Assembly: GCA_003152975.1 (NCBI GenBank)
Contig: PMBP01000497.1
Span: 1-9,343, forward strand
DNA: 9,343 nt
Source: Phycisphaerales bacterium
Lineage (GTDB): Bacteria; Planctomycetota; Phycisphaerae; Sedimentisphaerales; Anaerohalosphaeraceae
Direction: 5' to 3'
Each line of letters begins with the position of its first letter. Position 1 is the first letter of the stretch. This document shows, one piece after another, positions 1 to 4,183 of this stretch. The notes beneath the pieces are model-generated. The model ran no database searches. It was not told where the DNA came from and saw only the letters and a program-made list of their open reading frames with translations. The translations under genes were made by a program, and so were the position numbers.

Positions 1-3
1 TTC

Positions 4-27
4 ATCCGCAGATTACGCAGATTTCAG
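4..27 (+). repeat. 9-bp phased interspersed repeat, copy A
   Basis: After an ATC lead-in there are two 9-bp units, CGCAGATTA (7-15) and CGCAGATTT (16-24), and a partial third (CAG). The same unit recurs at 2478-2540 and 7279-7308, always on the + strand. This copy overlaps the 3' end and stop codon of the leftward zinc-ribbon gene, so the last codons of that gene derive from or abut the repeat. The window edge may cut its left side. Function unknown. Confidence 0.6.
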
Positions 28-374
28 GGGCGGCGGTGGCGGTGGTAGTGGACGATGACGCGGAGTTCGTAAAGGATATTTCCGACGCCGAAGCAGAAAA
101 ATAACAGGCCCAAACCGCCGACAACCCCAAGGGCGCTACCTTCGGATCCATACCCTAAGACAATCGGGGCAAGTATCCCCATTCCATACCAAGCGCTCCA
201 GCGCGACGGCTCGCCGGGGAGACGATTATCGATTTGCGGAGGATCGGCATAGTACTTTTCTTCATCCTGTTTGACCACAAAGGGCTGGGCGCAGGTGGGG
301 CATTTGATCTTCTGGTCCCGGTACTTTTCCGGGATCTTGTGGACCTTTGAACAATGAGGGCAGGTGGATTTCAT
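24..374 (-). CDS. Zinc-ribbon protein with two membrane segments
   Basis: A 116-aa protein of unknown role. The N-terminus has two CPxC knuckles (C5/C8 and C25/C28), a zinc ribbon of the short MJ0042-like type. A hydrophilic linker rich in acidic residues and prolines follows, then two hydrophobic stretches (about residues 62-76 and 81-103) joined by a Gly/Ser turn, and a basic His/Arg-rich tail (HYHRHRRP). The ribbon is likely cytoplasmic with the rest a membrane hairpin. The start is well supported: AAGGAGG lies 4 nt before ATG on the minus strand, and a sigma70-like promoter lies about 50 nt further up. The stop codon lies inside a 9-bp phased repeat. The gene stands alone on its strand and is separated from the phage-like genes, so it is probably a host gene. 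No enzymatic residues are visible. Confidence 0.85.
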   Translation of the reverse strand: MKSTCPHCSKVHKIPEKYRDQKIKCPTCAQPFVVKQDEEKYYADPPQIDNRLPGEPSRWSAWYGMGILAPIVLGYGSEGSALGVVGGLGLLFFCFGVGNILYELRVIVHYHRHRRP

Positions 375-405
375 AAAACCTCCTTTTTAAAGGCAAAAAT
401 GGCTT

Positions 406-417
406 TGAAATATTTCA
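406..417. promoter_or_regulatory. 12-bp perfect palindrome in the 5' leader
   Basis: TGAAATATTTCA is self-complementary. It sits between the proposed transcription start (near 421) and the Shine-Dalgarno of the zinc-ribbon gene, so it could be an operator for a dimeric regulator. A chance AT-rich palindrome is also possible. Confidence 0.3.
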
Positions 418-427
418 TTCAAGGCGG

Positions 428-456
428 ATTTTACTTGTCACAACGCCGTGCGTCAA
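428..456 (-). promoter_or_regulatory. Sigma70-like promoter for the zinc-ribbon gene
   Basis: On the minus strand TTGACG (451-456) and TAAAAT (428-433) are each one base from the -35 and -10 consensus, and the spacer is 17 bp. Transcription would start near 421 and give a leader of about 47 nt ending in the strong AAGGAGG site of the gene at 24-374. Confidence 0.6.
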
Positions 457-549
457 GGATCATATACCGTAGTTGCAGCCCCGATACAAACGAAGCGGAG
501 GGTGCGGAAACCAGGGCAAGCAATCGGCTCCAGAATGAGGAGCGACATC

Positions 550-741
550 ATGGAAACAGATTCAACCCCCACAACACCCAACCACTATCTTCCCAAAGAG
601 CAATTGATCAAAGAAATCACCCAGCATCTCAGGTCTTATGACGCTTTTTTTCTCGCTGGACTGGTTGTTGGATTAGATCTTTTTTTTGATTCTCAACCCA
701 GCCAACACCGGCCGCAAAGGACTTTTTTTGATCCGGCGTGA
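550..741 (+). CDS. Doubtful small ORF with hydrophobic segment
   Basis: A possible 63-aa protein. GAGGAG lies 7 nt before its ATG, which is a good ribosome binding site. The first 40 residues look protein-like: a Thr/Pro stretch, an amphipathic helix around KEQLIKEITQHLRS, then a hydrophobic run AFFLAGLVVGL. The rest is antisense to the 3' part of the leftward gene at 629-961 and has no clear character. Either it is a truncated host gene that has run into its convergent neighbour, or the whole ORF is spurious. I do not recognise it. The interval 375-549 before it holds only the promoter and palindrome of the leftward gene. Confidence 0.3.
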   Translation: METDSTPTTPNHYLPKEQLIKEITQHLRSYDAFFLAGLVVGLDLFFDSQPSQHRPQRTFFDPA

Positions 742-961
742 GTGACCACCACAGCTTAAGTAGCTCCGTCGGAATGTCCTTGAGTGGGTTTGGGTCATTG
801 GCCTTTGTAAGATGAGAAATGTTGCCCTTTTCCAGCTCATCCCGGAAGGCTACGACTCCCGCCGACATGATTTGCTTTTTGCTTAGACCATGTATCTTGT
901 GGATTTCCTGAACCACTTGAGAAGCTGTTTCTGTCAGAAATTGCTCGTCTCTTGTTGTCAT
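629..961 (-). CDS. Small hypothetical protein, helix-rich, possibly DNA-binding
   Basis: A 110-aa protein, not recognised. Residues about 8-45 form two predicted helices with a turn at HGLSKKQ, followed by a pattern ending in AGVVAFRDEL that resembles the two helices of a ribbon-helix-helix domain. A Pro/Asn linker follows, then a helix with WW and LTPDQKKSF, and a very basic tail (QREKKRHKT). A TTG start at 997 would add 12 residues, but ATG at 961 is preferred: a -10-like TAAAAT ends 7 nt before it, and no Shine-Dalgarno is seen, so the mRNA may be leaderless. The gene is divergent from the operon starting at 1136, with the phased repeats of 1031-1091 between them, which is where a lysogeny repressor would sit in Mu. 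It is AT-richer than the genes to its right and could equally be host DNA next to the insertion. Confidence 0.6.
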   Translation of the reverse strand: MTTRDEQFLTETASQVVQEIHKIHGLSKKQIMSAGVVAFRDELEKGNISHLTKANDPNPLKDIPTELLKLWWSLTPDQKKSFAAGVGWVENQKKDLIQQPVQREKKRHKT

Positions 962-968
962 AATCGAG

Positions 969-997
969 ATTTTACAAAAAAAGAGATAATTCTGCAA
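969..997 (-). promoter_or_regulatory. Candidate promoter giving a leaderless mRNA
   Basis: On the minus strand TTGCAG (992-997) and TAAAAT (969-974) are 17 bp apart. The -35 is weak and the -10 is one base from consensus. The ATG at 961 begins 8 nt after the -10, just where transcription should start. This fits the lack of any Shine-Dalgarno. Confidence 0.35.
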
Positions 998-1030
998 GTC
1001 CTTGTGGTGTAAATACTTAACTGCGTTTTT

Positions 1031-1091
1031 TTGTATAGATTCATACGGATTCGACGAAATCTATACGGATTTGTATAGACAAATCTCCCCG
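1031..1091. other. Phased repeat cluster: candidate Mu-type left end or operator
   Basis: TTGTATAGA occurs at 1031-1039 and 1071-1079 (40 bp apart). ATACGGATT occurs at 1043-1051 and 1063-1071 (20 bp apart). GTATAGATT (1033-1041) is the reverse complement of AATCTATAC (1058-1066). GATTTGT (1068-1074) and ACAAATC (1079-1085) form a 7-bp inverted repeat. The block opens with TGTATAGATTCA, very like the left end of phage Mu as I remember it (TGTATTGATTCAC), and transposase sites of about 20 bp repeated near the end are typical of that family. The alternative is an operator set between divergent genes. Confidence 0.55.
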
Positions 1092-1135
1092 ATCTCCGAC
1101 AATACAGAAGTTATGCTTTAATTGGGATTGAGAGT

Positions 1136-1573
1136 ATGGCTGAAAAACATAGAAGTGAAGCTCGATATTTTGGATACCAAATCTCGCTGGATGTGGCAAG
1201 GGGGTTTCGGGCCATCTGTAAAGCAATTCAGCGGCGGCCCGAGAGCGAAGTGCACGCCGCAGTCCTGGCCTGGATCGATTTGCCGATGGAGAAAATGACC
1301 CAGGCGGCAGCCGATTCGGCCGCTCCCAGGCTTCGCCAAGGCGCATCGATGATCAATATCTCGCCCTCTTTGTGGAATTCATTCAAACAGATCAGCCACG
1401 CCAATGGTTTTCCGCTTCGAGCCGCCGCCGGATCGGCTTTGCTGAACTGGATCCGGATGGATGAATCTGCAAGATCGCCTTACCGACAAAGGGTTGCAGA
1501 AATGAGACTCGATCAGATCAAAGATAATCCCTTTATGCCCCCGCAGGGAGAACCCCATGTACAAGCCGGCTAA
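1136..1573 (+). CDS. Protein with two tandem RHH-like modules
   Basis: A 145-aa protein, not recognised by name. It contains two segments of exactly 36 residues that align without gaps: residues about 14-49 (from YQISLDVARGF to AVLAWIDL) and about 73-108 (from INISPSLWNSF to ALLNWIRM). Nine positions are identical, including the IS pair, the F of the first helix and the WI at the end. Each has the strand-helix-helix outline of a ribbon-helix-helix fold, so the protein may form a single-chain pseudo-dimer that binds DNA. The ATG follows GGGATTGAGAG, a weak ribosome site. It is the first gene right of the phased repeats, and its 3' end overlaps the next gene by 17 nt. It may regulate the early operon, with the neighbouring repeats as targets. 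The fold is inferred from pattern only. Confidence 0.65.
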   Translation: MAEKHRSEARYFGYQISLDVARGFRAICKAIQRRPESEVHAAVLAWIDLPMEKMTQAAADSAAPRLRQGASMINISPSLWNSFKQISHANGFPLRAAAGSALLNWIRMDESARSPYRQRVAEMRLDQIKDNPFMPPQGEPHVQAG

Positions 1574-1760
1574 GCATGTATCCTTCGACGCCGACAAACG
1601 GGAGGACGCGGAGATGGTGGTCGCCATCAACGCGGTGGCGATCAACTTCGGGCGGGATGTGACCAACACGGCCCGGCAACTTTTGGCCAGCGCGGCCAGC
1701 GAAGCGGCCCAGCGGTATGGCGCCGATCGGGATCTGGCTCGCAAGCGGATGTGGCCTTAA
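1557..1760 (+). CDS. Small RHH-like hypothetical protein
   Basis: A 67-aa protein. A short strand-like HVSFD is followed by a helix (about residues 16-32) and a second helix beginning at RDVTNTARQLLASAA, which again is the outline of a ribbon-helix-helix protein. Acidic residues KREDAE precede the first helix and the C-terminus is basic (DLARKRMWP). The ATG is 6 nt after GGGAG, and the gene overlaps the end of the preceding RHH-like gene by 17 nt, so the two are probably translationally coupled. It is GC-rich, like its neighbours. A role in DNA binding is inference; no family assignment is claimed. Confidence 0.6.
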   Translation: MYKPAKHVSFDADKREDAEMVVAINAVAINFGRDVTNTARQLLASAASEAAQRYGADRDLARKRMWP

Positions 1761-1770
1761 TCCATAGTAA

Positions 1771-1805
1771 ATTGGATATTGAAAATTGGAAATTGAGGAT
1801 TGGTC
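1771..1805 (+). repeat. Five 7-bp phased ATTGRNN units ending at a start codon
   Basis: ATTGGAT, ATTGAAA, ATTGGAA, ATTGAGG and ATTGGTC follow one another without gaps and stop exactly at the ATG of the next gene (1806). The fourth unit supplies GAGG as the ribosome binding site. The repeat fills nearly all of the gap after the TAA at 1758-1760. Another 7-bp phased block of different sequence lies before the next gene (2129-2163). Confidence 0.6.
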
Positions 1806-2075
1806 ATGGACGAACCTTTGACAGTCGGCGGAACCAGAGCCCGGGGAAATCACAAGCGGGTCTACAGGTACCGCGAGGTGGAGACGGTCCTGTTTTCGGT
1901 GAACAATCCGCTGGATCGCGAGCTGATCAACCTGGCCAACGAGGTAGCCAAGAAACGCGGCAAATCGGTGCAGGATACGCTGCGGTTTCTGGGAGTCCTG
2001 ACCTTGAAGAGCTACAACAAGACCTTAGACGGAAAGTCAACCACTCAGTCAGCGGATCAGGAATTCGATGACTGA
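1806..2075 (+). CDS. Small RHH-like hypothetical protein
   Basis: An 89-aa protein. A basic N-terminal arm (about residues 9-22: TRARGNHKRVYRYR) precedes a strand-like TVLFSV, a helix DRELINLANEVAKKRG and a second helix from SVQDTLRFLGVLTLKSY. This is the best ribbon-helix-helix match of the series. The tail is polar and ends in acidic EFDD. A TTG two codons upstream (1800) is possible, but ATG at 1806 is preferred because GAGG lies 7 nt before it, inside the 7-bp phased repeat. A 12-bp hairpin begins 8 nt after the stop. It is the third similar-sized putative DNA-binding protein in a row and probably belongs to the same transcript. Confidence 0.6.
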   Translation: MDEPLTVGGTRARGNHKRVYRYREVETVLFSVNNPLDRELINLANEVAKKRGKSVQDTLRFLGVLTLKSYNKTLDGKSTTQSADQEFDD

Positions 2076-2083
2076 GGTTCCAA

Positions 2084-2114
2084 GGGGCGGTGCGGTTTGC
2101 AGCCGCATCGCCCC
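2084..2114. other. 12-bp GC-rich hairpin after a stop codon
   Basis: GGGGCGGTGCGG (2084-2095) pairs with CCGCATCGCCCC (2103-2114), with one G-U pair and a 7-nt loop. It lies 8 nt past the stop of the preceding gene. On the + strand it is followed by A-rich rather than T-rich DNA, so it is not a standard intrinsic terminator. It may protect the mRNA 3' end or be a palindromic repeat unit. Confidence 0.5.
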
Positions 2115-2128
2115 AAATATAAAAAAGC

Positions 2129-2163
2129 ACTAAACCCGAAATCCTAAATACTAAGCGGTTCGA
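2129..2163 (+). repeat. 7-bp phased repeat just before a start codon
   Basis: ACTAAAC, CCGAAAT, CCTAAAT and ACTAAGC are consecutive 7-mers with a shared (A/C)C(T/G)AA core. A last, diverged 7-mer (GGTTCGA) ends 1 nt before the ATG at 2165. The layout is the same as at 1771-1805 but the unit is different. It leaves the following gene without a clear Shine-Dalgarno. Confidence 0.45.
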
Positions 2164-2164
2164 G

Positions 2165-2722
2165 ATGTCAAAGAGCCAATCCAGTCTGAAGCCAAGAGTC
2201 CTGACCCCAAAGGAGAAAGCCAAGCTTCGTGAGCTTTTCTATAACCGGCATATCGTTCGTCCGAAAGCGAATTGGGCGGGGATCTTTATCGTGGCCCTGA
2301 TACTGGTCCTGCTGGCGATGGCGATCGTGGCGATGGTGGAATTCATCGGGGCGGGAAAACAAGACCCCGAAATGAAATATTACGCATTGTCCGCTGATGA
2401 CGCTTGTTCATCACCCTCCTCCGGGACGATCGACTCGACTCCGGGTCGATCGTTCTTTTTAACAGCACGAAACCACTATCCACAGATTTCGCAGATTTCA
2501 CAGACGGGAATTATTCAGACGCGATTAACGGGATTAAATTCCTCTACACTATACAACCCCCTTAACGACCGGGAGATCGGAGCCATGGCAAGCCGATCTC
2601 CCCATTGCCCTCCTGCGAACGCTTCTGCCGTTCGTGTTCTCCTTTCCTTTATCGAAGCCGGGGGGCGTGCGAACCGACACGCCCCCACTTTTCTCACGGA
2701 GGGCGTGGCATGCATTGGGTAG
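2165..2722 (+). CDS. Single-pass membrane protein; C-terminal half probably not native
   Basis: The open frame encodes 185 aa, but only about the first 80 look like a protein: a basic N-terminal region (residues 9-32) and one strong membrane helix (38-62, from WAGIFIVALI to VEFIGAG). From residue about 81 the frame runs through a perfect intrinsic terminator (2426-2460), a 9-bp phased repeat (read as YPQISQISQ) and several hairpins. Two tandem stops, TGATGA at 2395-2400, lie in another frame just before the terminator. A one-base indel upstream would end the protein at about 78-80 aa, which I think is the true or ancestral end. The N-terminus follows a 7-bp phased repeat without a clear ribosome site. 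The last 13 nt overlap the next gene. Function unknown. Confidence 0.5.
   Translation: MSKSQSSLKPRVLTPKEKAKLRELFYNRHIVRPKANWAGIFIVALILVLLAMAIVAMVEFIGAGKQDPEMKYYALSADDACSSPSSGTIDSTPGRSFFLTARNHYPQISQISQTGIIQTRLTGLNSSTLYNPLNDREIGAMASRSPHCPPANASAVRVLLSFIEAGGRANRHAPTFLTEGVACIG
2426..2460 (+). terminator. Rho-independent terminator
   Basis: ACGATCGAC (2426-2434) pairs perfectly with GTCGATCGT (2445-2453) across a 10-nt loop and is followed by TCTTTTT. It lies about 25 nt after the tandem stops TGATGA and would end the transcript of the RHH-like genes and the membrane protein. It lies inside the open frame of that membrane protein, which argues against the long form. Confidence 0.7.
2478..2540 (+). 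repeat. 9-bp phased interspersed repeat, copy B (long form)
   Basis: After ATC come CACAGATTT (2481-2489), CGCAGATTT (2490-2498) and CACAGACGG (2499-2507). A second part has GATTAACGG and GATTAAATT (2523-2540), again 9 bp apart. It shares its unit with copies at 4-27 and 7279-7308 and is the longest of the three. Confidence 0.65.
2571..2634. other. Two adjacent hairpins upstream of the phage-like operon
   Basis: GGGAGATCGG (2571-2580) pairs perfectly with CCGATCTCCC (2593-2602) over a 12-nt loop. CGAACG (2616-2621) pairs with CGTTCG (2629-2634) and is followed by a pyrimidine-rich stretch. Together with the hairpin at 2661-2686 they make a structured, probably non-coding stretch before the gene at 2710. 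Confidence 0.5.
2661..2695 (+). terminator. GC-rich hairpin with short T-tract (terminator or attenuator)
   Basis: GGGGGCGTG (2661-2669) pairs perfectly with CACGCCCCC (2678-2686) over an 8-nt loop, followed by ACTTTTCTC. The T-tract is interrupted, so termination may be partial. It lies only 24 nt before the ATG at 2710, a place suited to attenuation of the operon that follows. Confidence 0.5.
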
Positions 2723-2979
2723 CGAGGGATGTCCGAGTGATCTGGCTGCTGACGGCGCCGGTGCTGGAGACGATGGACGGGTGCCGGGAATCGATTCGGT
2801 GCATGTCCCTCGGCGATTTATTCCGGCTTTGCAAAGCCTTTAATTGTTCGGTCGATTCGATGGCGCGATCCATGTATCGAGCCGCCCGTTTGTTGCGGCG
2901 GATTCTGGATGGACGGAAGTTTCATAAATGGATCGGCCAGAAGGATCTGGCCGGAGAAGCAATCAGAGCCCGTGCCTGA
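2710..2979 (+). CDS. Hypothetical protein, first gene of the operon leading to transposase A
   Basis: An 89-aa basic protein, not recognised. It opens with MHWVARDVRVIWLL, then an acidic/Cys segment, and from residue about 32 two predicted helices, MSLGDLFRLCKAFN and SVDSMARSMYRAARLLRRIL, which could be a helix-turn-helix. The C-terminus is charged. The frame is open upstream to 2605, but that part crosses the hairpins; the start at 2710 is chosen because GGAGGG lies 6 nt before it. It stands between the attenuator-like hairpin (2661-2695) and the structured leader at 2980-3131. Its place suggests an early phage regulator, which is inference only. Confidence 0.6.
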   Translation: MHWVARDVRVIWLLTAPVLETMDGCRESIRCMSLGDLFRLCKAFNCSVDSMARSMYRAARLLRRILDGRKFHKWIGQKDLAGEAIRARA

Positions 2980-3131
2980 CGGACCGTGAGGCCACCTCGC
3001 GGGATACCCGGCAAGGATGCCGGAGTGGGAACGCCCGCCCGTCATGCACGAACAGGGACCCATTCGATATGGCCGATGGATCATCGGCCTACTCAGGGAC
3101 CGAGAAGGCAGTAGGCAAGGAAGGATTATAA
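2980..3131 (+). ncRNA. Structured intergenic leader, candidate RNA element
   Basis: This 152-nt gap is rich in short perfect stems: GTGAGG/CCTCGC (2986-3000, one U-G pair), CCGGCA/TGCCGG (3008-3023), GGCCGATG/CATCGGCC (3071-3089, 3-nt loop) and GCCTACT/AGTAGGC (3087-3116). The last two share bases 3087-3089 and compete. The right arm of the last stem ends at 3116, directly before the AAGGAAGG ribosome site of the next gene, so the choice of stem could control access to it. A small ORF could start within it but overlaps the next gene by over 100 nt and looks unconvincing. No known RNA family is recognised. Confidence 0.35.
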
Positions 3132-3644
3132 ATGCAGGGATGCGGACGATGTTGCAGGAACGAGGAACCGGAAATGGTCGGCAACGAATACATGGTCATG
3201 GATCAGGTGATGTTCGATCATCAGATCACGATCAAGCAGCTTGAGGCCCTGACGGGCTATGACGACAAGCATCTGTATCAGTGCCGATGCGGCGGCCGTC
3301 TGATTTCCCCGCATGTCTGGAGGGTTCTCTACGCCAAGACACAGGATCCCCGGATCCCGAAGATCGTCACGGGCGATGAGCCCCTAATGTTAATCCGGCT
3401 GGACGACGCCGACTATCGCGCCGACGCGGCGACGCTCCAGAAACTTCTGGACGCCCGCCGGGCCGAGATCGAATTTGAGCAGGAGATCCTGCGGATCCTC
3501 GCGGATGGCGTGGTCGATTCGAAGGATCGAGCGGCAGTGGTGGAATTGAAGGATCGATTTCCCGCGATGATCCAGTCGCTGTCGCGGATCTACGCGGGCG
3601 TGATGGCGGAGTACCACCGGAACGGGAAAGGGAATAAACGATGA
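3132..3644 (+). CDS. Phage CII-like putative DNA-binding regulator
   Basis: A 170-aa protein. Residues about 25-80 (ITIKQLEALTGYDDKHLYQ, then RLISPHVWRVLYAKTQDPRI) look like a helix-turn-helix followed by the "ranking by test of culture/condition" helix seen in phage regulatory CII/YmfL-type proteins; residues 97-160 are helical and may oligomerise. Cysteines are clustered at C4/C7/C8 and C51/C53, which is unusual for that family and could bind a metal. AAGGAAGG lies 7 nt before the ATG, next to a competing-stem leader. An internal ATG at 3174 would remove the first Cys cluster. The stop overlaps the next start as ATGA. A lysis/lysogeny or early-gene regulator is inferred; the family call is tentative. 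Confidence 0.55.
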   Translation: MQGCGRCCRNEEPEMVGNEYMVMDQVMFDHQITIKQLEALTGYDDKHLYQCRCGGRLISPHVWRVLYAKTQDPRIPKIVTGDEPLMLIRLDDADYRADAATLQKLLDARRAEIEFEQEILRILADGVVDSKDRAAVVELKDRFPAMIQSLSRIYAGVMAEYHRNGKGNKR

Positions 3645-4183
3645 ACAACCCAACGACTCATCCGGAGATGACGACGGCGGGGATTGTGTGTCCCCACTGC
3701 TGGAAGCCGCTGACCTTTTTTTTGCTGGTCCGGCCGGACATCGAGCCCAACCGCGTCGCCCGCCGACACTACGGCGGGTGGTGCACGCGAATGAGCTGCG
3801 GGCATGGCGTGATCGCGATGCAGTACCTCGAGGGTCCCGTCTGGAAGATGCATCGGTTCAAGATTTACGCGGTCGATCGAAGCCGCGACGACGGCGGACT
3901 TATCGAGAGTGACTGGATTGTCGTCAATCCGCTCCCCGGTCCGGAGGCCCAGGTCAAGCCGGAGCCCCATACCGTAGGGGCGACGCCTGCGTCCCCCGTG
4001 CTGATCCTGGGCCCCGGCGGGGATTACCGACAGGTCGTCAATGTAACGGGCGAGGGCTTGTTGACAACGCTGCTCAAACACATGAAGGGCGCTATCGATT
4101 CGGTCGAGGCCCTCTTGCCGCTGTGGCGATCGAAGTCAACCCAACCCGCGAATGCGGAAACCCATCATGAGCATAATTGCTGA
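3641..4183 (+). CDS. Zinc-binding hypothetical protein upstream of transposase
   Basis: A 180-aa protein, not recognised. A probable zinc site is formed by C17-P-H-C20 and C48-x4-C53 followed by GHG; between them is a hydrophobic strand LTFFLLVRPD. Residues 60-100 look like beta strands (YLEGPVWKMHRFKIYAVDRS), then a Pro-rich linker (103-122), and a helical C-terminus (KHMKGAIDSVEALLPLW) ending in a His/Cys tail. It starts with an ATGA overlap with the CII-like gene and ends 31 nt inside the transposase frame, so it is in the same operon. It may bind DNA or a partner protein of the transposition machinery; this is inference from position. Confidence 0.6.
   Translation: MNNPTTHPEMTTAGIVCPHCWKPLTFFLLVRPDIEPNRVARRHYGGWCTRMSCGHGVIAMQYLEGPVWKMHRFKIYAVDRSRDDGGLIESDWIVVNPLPGPEAQVKPEPHTVGATPASPVLILGPGGDYRQVVNVTGEGLLTTLLKHMKGAIDSVEALLPLWRSKSTQPANAETHHEHNC

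Noticed and set aside
354..641. Rightward ORF of 95 codons and a longer upstream extension of the 550 ORF from 448
   Set aside because: They cross the promoter of the leftward zinc-ribbon gene, have no ribosome site at their starts, and show no protein-like pattern before 550.
1076..1122. Promoter for the rightward gene at 1136
   Set aside because: TAGACA and TTTAAT are each near consensus, but no pair has both good boxes and a 16-18 bp spacer.
1771..1805. CRISPR-like array
   Set aside because: Units are 7 bp and directly adjacent, with no spacers and no cas genes nearby.
2526..2555. Promoter with -10 TATACA for the 2710 operon
   Set aside because: No acceptable -35 lies 16-18 bp upstream, so it was not listed as a feature.
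2605..2709. N-terminal extension of the gene at 2710
   Set aside because: The extension translates two hairpins and lacks a ribosome site; GGAGGG directly before 2710 gives a clear start.
3017..3244. Small rightward ORF of 75 codons across the structured leader
   Set aside because: It overlaps the CII-like gene by 113 nt, its tail is a frame shadow of that gene, and the part outside it coincides with hairpin stems.
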